From GCA-003244245 sp039924425 (GTDB taxonomy: Bacteria > Actinomycetota > Actinomycetes > Mycobacteriales > Pseudonocardiaceae): a stretch of 23,892 nt of DNA. Of this stretch, positions 18,086-23,892 are shown in pieces. Below the pieces are notes generated by a model. That model was given only the letters and a program-made list of their open reading frames with translations, was not told the DNA's origin and did no database searches. Location of the stretch: the NCBI GenBank assembly GCA_039924425.1, contig JBDTAX010000097.1:1-23892 (forward strand). Reading direction: 5' to 3'. Both the position numbers and the translations under genes were made by a program. Position 1 is the first letter of the stretch. Every line of letters begins with the position of its first letter.

Positions 18086-19538
18086 GCAAGTGGCCATTCA
18101 ACCGGGTTACCCGCAGCGCCCGCTTGATCACCTGTGTGGTGCCGCCGGTGGTGTAGGTGACGTCAACGGGCACCCGCACCGAGCCGTCGGGGTTGTCGGT
18201 GACCCCGAAGGCGTTGCGCGCACTGACCGAGGAGTACTGACGCCAATGCGACTGGAACTGCGACTCGGTGCCGAAGACCGCCTGCGCGGTGGGTGAGAGC
18301 AGTTGCCAGGCCGATGCCGGGTTGTCCAGGCCGTTGTAGTAGTCAATCACGAGCTGTCCGGCGTCACTCCAGGCGATGGGCCGGGAGTTGTCCACTCGCT
18401 CCACCCGAGGTGGCGCGGATGGCGCAGCCGGTGCCGGTGCGGCCGAGATGGCCGCGGGGCCGGTGGAGCGAACGGCGTGTTCAGCGGATGACCTTGTCGA
18501 CACCAGCGCCCCGACACCGGTGAACACGAGCACCGCGAGAACGGCCCCCACGAGCACGCCCCGCCCGGGTCGCCGTCTCGGGTGCACCGCAAAGCCGTCA
18601 GCGGGCTCGGGAGGCTCGGGAATTTGGGTCACCCGAGTCGGCGACAACATGGGGGTTGACACGGGCCCCGGGTCTGATCCAGACGATTTTGATCTAGACG
18701 ATTTTGATCCAGACATCGGGGTAAATCTGGGCACCGGAGTTGAGCTGAGTATCGGTCGGGTGGTCCGCACCTCGGCCAGCTCCAGGCTGGCGCGGCGCAT
18801 GTCGGGACGCGCCGCGGGATCGGTCGCCAGCAGCCCCAGCAGCACCGCTGACAGCGGGCCGCCGTGGCGTGGGGGCTGCACCTGCCCGCTGGCCACCGCG
18901 TGCAGCAGGGCGAGCGGGTTGTCGCTCTCACCGAAGGGACCTCGCCCCTCCACCGCGGCGTAGAGCGTGGCGCCGAGGGAGAAGACATCCGAGGCCGAGG
19001 TCGGGATCTGGCCGCGGGCCACCTCCGGAGCGAGGTAGGCCGGGGTGCCGGCCACCATCCCGGTCTGAGTGACCGTGATGTCACCCACGGCCCGCGAGAC
19101 GCCGAAGTCAGTGATCTTCGCGGTTCCATCGTCGGTGATTAGGATGTTCCCGGGCTTGACATCCCGGTGGACGATCCGCGCGGCATGCGCGGCGGCCAGC
19201 GCCAAGGCGATCTGCCGGCCGATCGAGGCGACCTCGGGCACTGGGAGAGCGCCCCGCTCGCTCAGCACCGCGGCGAGACTCCGGGAGGGCAGGTACTCCA
19301 TCACGAGGCAGGGTTGGCCCTCGTGCTCGGCCACGTCGTAGACGACGATGGCGTTCGGGTGATGCAGGCGCGCGGCGATGCGCGCCTCACGCAGCGCCCG
19401 GGCCCGGGCTTCGCCAGTCGCCTGGGGGCTCAGCTCCGGCTGCAACAACAGCTGCTTGACCGCGACCAACCGCTGCAGCCGCTCGTCCATGGCCTGCCAG
19501 ACGACACCCATGCCACCGATGCCAATCCGGTCGAGCAC
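18063..19538 (-). CDS. Transmembrane Ser/Thr protein kinase with extracellular NTF2-like domain
   Basis: A 491-residue kinase counted from GTG 19538. The kinase domain has GIGGMGVVW (7-15), the ATP lysine K28 in VAVK, HRDVKPGN (124-131, base D126), DFG at 144-146 and the APE motif at 170-172, so it should be active. A Ser/Lys-rich linker leads to one membrane helix at about 327-347 and an extracellular domain of about 110 residues (WSDAGQLVIDYYNGLDNPASAW...), which looks like an NTF2/cystatin-type sensor fold. In-frame codons just upstream encode LIAGHYR, the usual beginning of such kinases, but no ATG/GTG/TTG occurs before a TGA; see findings. It is divergent from the helicase gene. Confidence 0.88.
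   Translation of the reverse strand: MLDRIGIGGMGVVWQAMDERLQRLVAVKQLLLQPELSPQATGEARARALREARIAARLHHPNAIVVYDVAEHEGQPCLVMEYLPSRSLAAVLSERGALPVPEVASIGRQIALALAAAHAARIVHRDVKPGNILITDDGTAKITDFGVSRAVGDITVTQTGMVAGTPAYLAPEVARGQIPTSASDVFSLGATLYAAVEGRGPFGESDNPLALLHAVASGQVQPPRHGGPLSAVLLGLLATDPAARPDMRRASLELAEVRTTRPILSSTPVPRFTPMSGSKSSRSKSSGSDPGPVSTPMLSPTRVTQIPEPPEPADGFAVHPRRRPGRGVLVGAVLAVLVFTGVGALVSTRSSAEHAVRSTGPAAISAAPAPAAPSAPPRVERVDNSRPIAWSDAGQLVIDYYNGLDNPASAWQLLSPTAQAVFGTESQFQSHWRQYSSVSARNAFGVTDNPDGSVRVPVDVTYTTGGTTQVIKRALRVTRLNGHLLIDSDPR
18676..18717 (-). repeat. 15-bp tandem repeat in the kinase linker
   Basis: GATCCAGACGATTTT at 18676-18690, GATCTAGACGATTTT at 18691-18705 and a shortened third copy at 18706-18717 on the plus strand. 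On the minus strand they encode the Lys-Ser repeats KSSRSKSSGS at residues 279-288. The unit is AT-rich compared with the gene, so it is probably a recent expansion in a flexible linker. Confidence 0.85.
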
Positions 19539-19721
19539 CCGGTAGTGGCCGGCGATCAGCTGCCCTGTGTCGATCTGCGGTCACCCCTTGCCGTTTTCCG
19601 ATGTGCCCGCGCGCTCCCCGATCGGAGTTCAGGTTATCGCGCCGCGGCCCGCTGCGCCCGCCGGCCCGGGCCGGCCCCGGTTCGCCCTGGATCAGGGGGC
19701 GCGGGCACGATCGTGCTCACC

Positions 19722-22253
19722 ATGTCACTCCCCACGACGCTTACCGAGACGCTGCCCGCCGGTTGCGGGCCAGACGAGCTGTTCGACGCCTTGGTGGCTT
19801 GGGCCTCGGGCCAGGGTTTGACCCTGTACCCGGCCCAGGAGGAGGCGCTGATCGAGATCGTCTCCGGCTCGAACGTGATTTTGGCCACTCCGACCGGATC
19901 CGGCAAGAGCCTGGTCGCGACCGGTGCGCACGCCACCGCGCTGGCCCGGGGCGAGCGCAGCGTCTACACCGCGCCGATCAAGGCGCTGGTGTCGGAGAAG
20001 TTCTTCGCCGCATGCGAGGTTTTCGGGGCCGAGCAGGTCGGGATGCTCACCGGTGATTCCAGTGTCAACGCCGGGGCGCCCATCATCTGCGCCACCGCGG
20101 AGGTGCTGGCCAACATGGCGCTGCGCGGCGGGCCGGACACCGACGTCGGCCTGGTCGTGATGGATGAGTTCCACTTCTACGCCGACCCCGATCGCGGCTG
20201 GGCGTGGCAGGTGCCGCTGCTGGAGCTCCCGCGAGCCCAGTTCCTGTTGATGTCCGCGACGCTGGGCGAGGTCACCCGCTTCGAGGAGGACCTGACCCGG
20301 CGCACCGGCCGGCCGGCCGCAGTGGTCCGCTCCGCGCAGCGCCCGGTTCCGCTGCATTTCCGGTATGTGACCACACCGCTGCACGAGACGCTGGAGGAAC
20401 TGCTGGCCATCAAGGCGGCGCCGGTCTATGTGGTGCACTTCACCCAGGCTGCGGCCGCCGAGCAGGCCCAGGCGTTGACCAGCATCAACGTCTGCACTCG
20501 CGCGGAGAAAGACGCCATCGCTGAGCTGATCGGTGGGTTCCGGTTCACCGCTGGCTTCGGGCGCACACTGTCTCGCCTGGTGCGCCACGGGATCGGAGTG
20601 CACCACGCCGGCATGCTGCCGAAGTATCGCCGGCTCGTCGAGCGGCTCGCCCAGGCCGGCCTGCTGAAGATCATCTGTGGCACCGACACCCTCGGTGTCG
20701 GGATCAACGTGCCGATCCGCACGGTGCTGCTCACCGCGCTGGGCAAGTATGACGGGACCCGCACCCGCCAACTCACCGCGCGGGAGTTCCACCAGATCAC
20801 CGGCCGGGCCGGGCGAGCCGGCTACGACACCGTCGGCGACGTCGTCGCGCAGGCCCCCGAGCACGTGGTGGACAACGCCAAAGCGGTGGCCAAGGCGGGC
20901 GACGACCCCCGCAAACGCCGCAAGATCGTGCGCAAGAAAGCGCCCGAAGGATCGGTGTCCTGGAGTGACCGCACCTTCGACCGGCTGATCGCGGCCGAAC
21001 CGGAACCACTGACGTCCAGCTTCGCGGTCAGCCACGCGATGCTGCTCAACGTCGCCAACCGGCCCGGCGACGCCTTCGCGATCATGCGCCACCTGCTCAC
21101 CGACAACGACGAGGACCGCCCCGCGCAGCGCCGGCACATCCGAGCGGCCATCGCGATCTACCGCGCGCTGCTGGCCGCTGGCGTCGTCGAGCGGCTGACT
21201 GTGCCCGACGCCGACGGGCGCACGGTGCGGCTCACCGGGGACCTGCAGCTCGACTTCGCGCTCAACCAGGCGTTGTCCCCGTTCGCGCTGGCCGCGATCG
21301 AGCTGCTCGACCCGGAGTCGGTCGACTACCCGCTGGACGTGCTGTCGGTGCTCGAGGCAACTCTGGAGGATCCGCGCCAGATCCTGAGCGCGCAACTGTC
21401 CAAGGCCAAAGGCGAAGCCGTGGCGGCGATGAAGGCCGAGGGCATCGAGTACGAGGAGCGGATGCGGCTGCTCGACGACGTTAGCTACCCGATGCCGCTG
21501 GCTGAGCTGCTGGGTGCGGCGTTCGAGACCTACCGGGGAGGCCACCCGTGGGTGGCTGACCACCGGCTGTCCCCCAAGTCGGTGGCCCGGGATCTCGCCG
21601 AGCGGGCGATGACCTTCACCGAGTACGTCGGGTTCTACGGCCTGGCCCGCTCCGAGGGGCTGGTGCTGCGCTACCTGGCCGATGCCTACCAGGCGCTGCG
21701 CCGCACGGTGCCGGCGGAGGCCAAGACCGACCCGCTGCGTGACCTCCAGGAATGGCTCGGCGAGCTGGTCCGCCAAGTCGACTCCAGCCTGCTGGACGAG
21801 TGGGAGAAACTGCGCGACCCCCAGGCGGGGGACGCCGCGCCGACGCTGGTGGACCACCGACCCGCGCCGGTAACGGCCAACGCGCGAGCCTTCCGGGTGC
21901 TGGTGCGCAACGCGCTGTTCCGCCGAGTGGAGCTGGCCGCCCGGCGGCGCTGGGACGAGCTGGGTGAACTCGAGGGTGACATCCGTACTGGTGACACCCG
22001 GTGGGACGCTGAGTCCTGGCGCCACGCGCTGGAACCCTACTTCGACGAGCACACCGAGCTCGGCACCGGCGCCAACGCTCGCGGTCCGCAGTTGCTGATC
22101 ATCGACCAGCAACCCGGACGGTGGGCTGTGCGCCAGATCCTGGACGACCCCGCCGGGCACCACGACTGGGCCATCACCGCCGAAGTCGACCTGGCCGCAT
22201 CCGACGAGTCCGGGACCGCCGTGCTCCGGGTGACCGCGGTCGGCCAGCTCTGA
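19722..22253 (+). CDS. DEAD/DEAH-box helicase with DUF3516-type C-terminus
   Basis: An 843-residue superfamily 2 helicase. Walker A is TPTGSGKS at about 56-63, motif Ia APIKALVSEK, motif II DEFH at 148-151, motif III SAT at 178-180, and motif VI QITGRAGRAG at about 358-367. Motif GTDTLGVGINVP marks the second RecA domain. The Ski2-like arrangement is followed by a long helical C-terminal region (about 400-843) that corresponds to the DUF3516 part found in actinobacterial members. Such proteins are thought to act on RNA or structured DNA, but no role is proven. ATG 19722 is used; an in-frame GTG lies 9 bp upstream. The gene starts 183 bp from the divergent kinase gene. Confidence 0.9.
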   Translation: MSLPTTLTETLPAGCGPDELFDALVAWASGQGLTLYPAQEEALIEIVSGSNVILATPTGSGKSLVATGAHATALARGERSVYTAPIKALVSEKFFAACEVFGAEQVGMLTGDSSVNAGAPIICATAEVLANMALRGGPDTDVGLVVMDEFHFYADPDRGWAWQVPLLELPRAQFLLMSATLGEVTRFEEDLTRRTGRPAAVVRSAQRPVPLHFRYVTTPLHETLEELLAIKAAPVYVVHFTQAAAAEQAQALTSINVCTRAEKDAIAELIGGFRFTAGFGRTLSRLVRHGIGVHHAGMLPKYRRLVERLAQAGLLKIICGTDTLGVGINVPIRTVLLTALGKYDGTRTRQLTAREFHQITGRAGRAGYDTVGDVVAQAPEHVVDNAKAVAKAGDDPRKRRKIVRKKAPEGSVSWSDRTFDRLIAAEPEPLTSSFAVSHAMLLNVANRPGDAFAIMRHLLTDNDEDRPAQRRHIRAAIAIYRALLAAGVVERLTVPDADGRTVRLTGDLQLDFALNQALSPFALAAIELLDPESVDYPLDVLSVLEATLEDPRQILSAQLSKAKGEAVAAMKAEGIEYEERMRLLDDVSYPMPLAELLGAAFETYRGGHPWVADHRLSPKSVARDLAERAMTFTEYVGFYGLARSEGLVLRYLADAYQALRRTVPAEAKTDPLRDLQEWLGELVRQVDSSLLDEWEKLRDPQAGDAAPTLVDHRPAPVTANARAFRVLVRNALFRRVELAARRRWDELGELEGDIRTGDTRWDAESWRHALEPYFDEHTELGTGANARGPQLLIIDQQPGRWAVRQILDDPAGHHDWAITAEVDLAASDESGTAVLRVTAVGQL

Positions 22254-22474
22254 CTCAGGACGTGGAGCGCACCTCCCACACCTCCGCCGCGTACTACGGT
22301 TGCGCAGGCGGAGCGACCCCAACCCCGGCGCGGGTTGCTCCAGACCGCGAAGTCGAACACCAGCACCGCACCAGTGAACGCATCAAGAAGCTCCTGCCCG
22401 ACCTCGCCAACTCTTTACCGATCCCGCCGACTCGCTCACGGAGGAGCATTGACCTGGACACATGAGGAGTCTCG

Positions 22475-22822
22475 GTGACCTCCGCGAGTTCTTCCTATGA
22501 CGCCGTACTCGCCGAACTGGCAACGCGATTGCCACGCCTCGCCGCTGCGCTTCGACGAGCCGAACAGCACCGAGCGAAGTGCGCGACCTCGCGGATGGAC
22601 GGCGCACGATTCCAGGGCCTTGACGAGCTACTCCAAGCATTCACTGCCAACCCAACGCTCCACCGGATCGCCCGCTTGATCCACCGCAGTCGAGCCGACC
22701 TGGAAACGGCAACTGAAGCAATCCTCTCCGGCTACGTCGCCGTCGTTGCCGATGCAATGCGGGACGTCATGGAGATCGAGAACCTGCTGCTGGACTTCGC
22801 GGTCAACCCGGGGTGTTGGTAA
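22475..22822 (+). pseudogene. Truncated hypothetical protein, 3' end lost at a repeat element
   Basis: A 115-residue helical protein starting at GTG with GAGGAG about 7 bp upstream. Recognisable stretches are RLPRLAAALRRAEQHRAKC, ARFQGLDELLQAFTANP, LIHRSRADLETATEAILSGY and DAMRDVMEIENLLLDFAVNP. No named domain was recognised. The last native residue is about N111 or P112; the following GCW and the TAA come from the inverted repeat that begins at 22810. The continuation of the gene is not found on the other side of the element, so it was probably lost with a rearrangement. The 221 bp between the helicase stop and this start hold no gene I can support. Confidence 0.7.
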
Positions 22823-22986
22823 GGAACGTGTCACCAAGTGCCATTGACGGCATCTGCGCAGCTCAGCGCGGTAACTGCTGGCCGTTGTGATGTGTTCAGA
22901 CGGCTCCACGAAGATCACTACTTAGACCGTTGACCAGCAAGAACGTCACGGTTGGCACTTGGTGACACGTTCCTTACCAACACCCC
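22810..22986. mobile_element. 177-bp MITE-like element with perfect 34-bp inverted repeats
   Basis: Bases 22810-22843 and 22953-22986 are exact reverse complements over 34 bp, the left arm starting GGGGTGTTGGTAAGG and ending CAAGTGCCA. The 109-bp core has no convincing gene. A perfect pair of this length with a short non-coding core fits a miniature transposable element or an internally deleted insertion sequence. No target duplication is obvious at its ends. It could also act as a transcription stop in either direction. Confidence 0.75.
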
Positions 22987-23199
22987 GACTCACATGCCCG
23001 CGTGGGCCGATCCCGCTCGCTGCGCGCGGCCTGGCGGCCGTGCTCGCGCGGGTCGGCCAGGCGGGCGCGCAGTTCGCCATGAGACGCCAGCTGTGCAGTG
23101 GCGCCCTCAGGTTGCCCCATGCCGCAGCGCTGAGCTGGCCCGGTCGTATGGAAGGCGTCTTTGCGCCTACCCGAGCTAGTGTAGAAAGATGTGTTTCGC
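22987..23199. other. Non-coding stretch with a GC-rich imperfect hairpin
   Basis: No gene is supported here. GCGCGCGGCCTGGC (23022-23035) can pair imperfectly with GGCCAGGCGGGCGCGC (23055-23070) around a loop of about 19 bp. Base composition shifts from very GC-rich to AT-richer near 23170, which may mark the left border of the IS630-type element. Confidence 0.4.
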
Positions 23200-23228
23200 T
23201 TTACATTAGTGGCATAAAGTGGAATAAT
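23200..23228 (+). promoter_or_regulatory. Predicted promoter of the IS630-type transposase, leaderless
   Basis: TTTACA at 23200-23205 and AATAAT at 23223-23228 with a 17-bp spacer. The -10 box ends 6 bp before the ATG at 23235, so the transcript would begin at about the start codon. The AT-richness stands out from the surroundings. Confidence 0.55.
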
Positions 23229-23234
23229 CTGTCC

Positions 23235-23777
23235 ATGAAACTTTCGAGTCAGGATCGTGCTGAGCTTCAGGCGGCGGTGGGATCGGGATCGTATGACGGA
23301 TCGGCGTCTTCGCGGGCACAGATGGTGCTCTGGCACGACGAGGGATACCGGAAAGTGGAGATCGCCACGATGTCGGGGGCGTCGCGGCCGACGGTGGACA
23401 AGTGGCTGGCGCGTTATGAGCGGCTCGGCATGGAAGGTCTGGTGAGCAAGACTTCGCCCGGTGGGCCGCGTCAGATCCCGGACCAGGTTCGCGCGAAGGT
23501 TCTGGCGTTGACCAGGACGTCACCTCCGCCGACGCTGGGGATATCGCATTGGTCCTCGACGGAGATGGCTCGGTATGTCAAGAAGACCGAGGGTGTGTAC
23601 GTGTCGCAGACGTGGGTGTCGAGACTGTGGCGGGAGAACGGTTTGCAACCGTGGCGGCAGGGGACGTTCAAGATTTCGAAGGACCCGAATTTTGAGGACA
23701 AGGTCCGCGATGTCGTCGGCCTGTACCTGGATCCCCCGGAGGGTGAGGTGGTCGTGTCGGTGGACGGGGTGTCGTGA
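23235..23777 (+). pseudogene. IS630-family transposase, truncated after the N-terminal half
   Basis: A 180-residue remnant. The helix-turn-helix part is intact: YRKVEIATMSGASRPTVDKW (about 36-55), then LARYERLGMEGL, and a second HTH-type region with GISHWSSTEMARYV and YVSQTWVSRLWRENGLQPW. The reading ends at VVVSVDGVS. In full-length IS630 transposases this VVVSVDE stretch carries the first Asp of the DDE triad and about half of the protein follows, so the catalytic domain is missing. The frame departs from the family right after the Asp codon, where a new element end begins (23766). The start ATG 23235 fits the promoter. It cannot be active. Confidence 0.85.
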
Positions 23778-23892
23778 AGGTAGCTGTCATCAGCCGCAAG
23801 TCCGGCGCATTTACCCAGGTCAAAAGCCTACAGGTCGATCTACGTAATCTGTCAGCGATGGGCGTTGCCCCGGATCCAGACACTCCGCTGAC
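23766..23892 (+). mobile_element. Left end of a second mobile element, cut by the window edge
   Basis: From 23766 the sequence GGGGTGTCGTGAAGGTAGC replaces the expected transposase coding sequence. Compared without gaps with the first 27 bases of the 34-bp repeat at 22810, 20 bases are identical, including the first seven and the blocks AAGG and TGTCA. This suggests a terminal inverted repeat of a related insertion sequence inserted into the IS630-type gene. A short frame from GTG 23774 stays open to the edge but starts inside the putative terminus, so I do not call it a gene. Confidence 0.5.

Noticed and set aside
17282..18097. N-terminal extension of the MDMPI-like gene
   Set aside because: It is antisense to the methyltransferase gene; ATG 17281 has a strong ribosome-binding site.
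19725..22322. 865-codon open frame antisense to the helicase gene
   Set aside because: Same reason: the helicase strand has all SF2 motifs, the antisense frame has none.
22254..22474. Possible small peptide gene between the helicase and the truncated gene
   Set aside because: Frames of about 12-34 codons exist but lack start signals and codon bias.
22628..22918. 96-codon minus-strand frame across the inverted-repeat element
   Set aside because: It is antisense to the truncated gene and crosses one arm of the repeat; no coding evidence.
23774..23892. Short frame from GTG 23774 open to the window edge
   Set aside because: Its start lies inside the putative element terminus, codon use is unlike the neighbours, and no domain can be recognised in 39 residues.

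Overview
The window is high-GC actinobacterial DNA, most likely from the Pseudonocardiales or a close relative. The evidence is the gene content and order: a Mycobacterium-like block (pgsA2, gcvH, garA, a FtsR-type MerR gene, a bifunctional-nuclease-domain gene, a second MerR gene, gcvP) matching the Rv1822-Rv1832 region of M. tuberculosis, a LpqY-SugABC trehalose importer, a mycothiol-type maleylpyruvate isomerase family protein, UDP-galactopyranose mutase, GTG starts and candidate leaderless promoters. These assignments come from recognising protein motifs, not from a database search.

Layout. 1-353: 3' end of a flavoprotein gene. 397-684 (-): small membrane protein. 931-1707 (+): PadR-type regulator with a membrane-protein partner. 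6028-1712 (-): lpqY-sugA-sugB-sugC, tightly coupled (ATGA overlap, then 2-bp gaps), with a clear promoter at 6108-6081. 6159-7097 (+): divergent esterase-fold lipoprotein. 8117-7131 (-): LpqC-like esterase lipoprotein. 11096-8214 (-): gcvP. 14531-11303 (-): gcvH, garA, ftsR-like, bifunctional-nuclease-domain gene and a second MerR gene, preceded by pgsA2 (15167-14556), glf (16466-15273) and a DinB/MDMPI-fold gene (17281-16499), all on the minus strand. 17390-18085 (+): SAM methyltransferase whose end overlaps the convergent Ser/Thr kinase gene (19538-18063). 19722-22253 (+): large DEAD/DEAH helicase. After 22475 the DNA becomes mobile and damaged: a truncated hypothetical gene, a 177-bp element with perfect 34-bp inverted repeats, a truncated IS630-type transposase, and at the right edge the end of a second element whose terminus resembles the first.

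How the genes work together. The importer brings trehalose (or a related disaccharide) into the cell. The central block joins glycine cleavage (GcvH, GcvP) to control of 2-oxoglutarate metabolism (GarA) and cell-division-type MerR regulators, with phospholipid synthesis (PgsA2) and galactan precursor supply (Glf) upstream. I see no clear new defence, secretion or biosynthetic system. The most unusual material is (i) the nested mobile elements at the right end, (ii) two short tandem-repeat blocks next to core genes, (iii) the kinase gene, whose conserved N-terminus has no usable start codon in frame, and (iv) a GarA phosphorylation motif with Gln where mycobacteria have the PknG-target Thr. No rRNA, tRNA or CRISPR array was seen.
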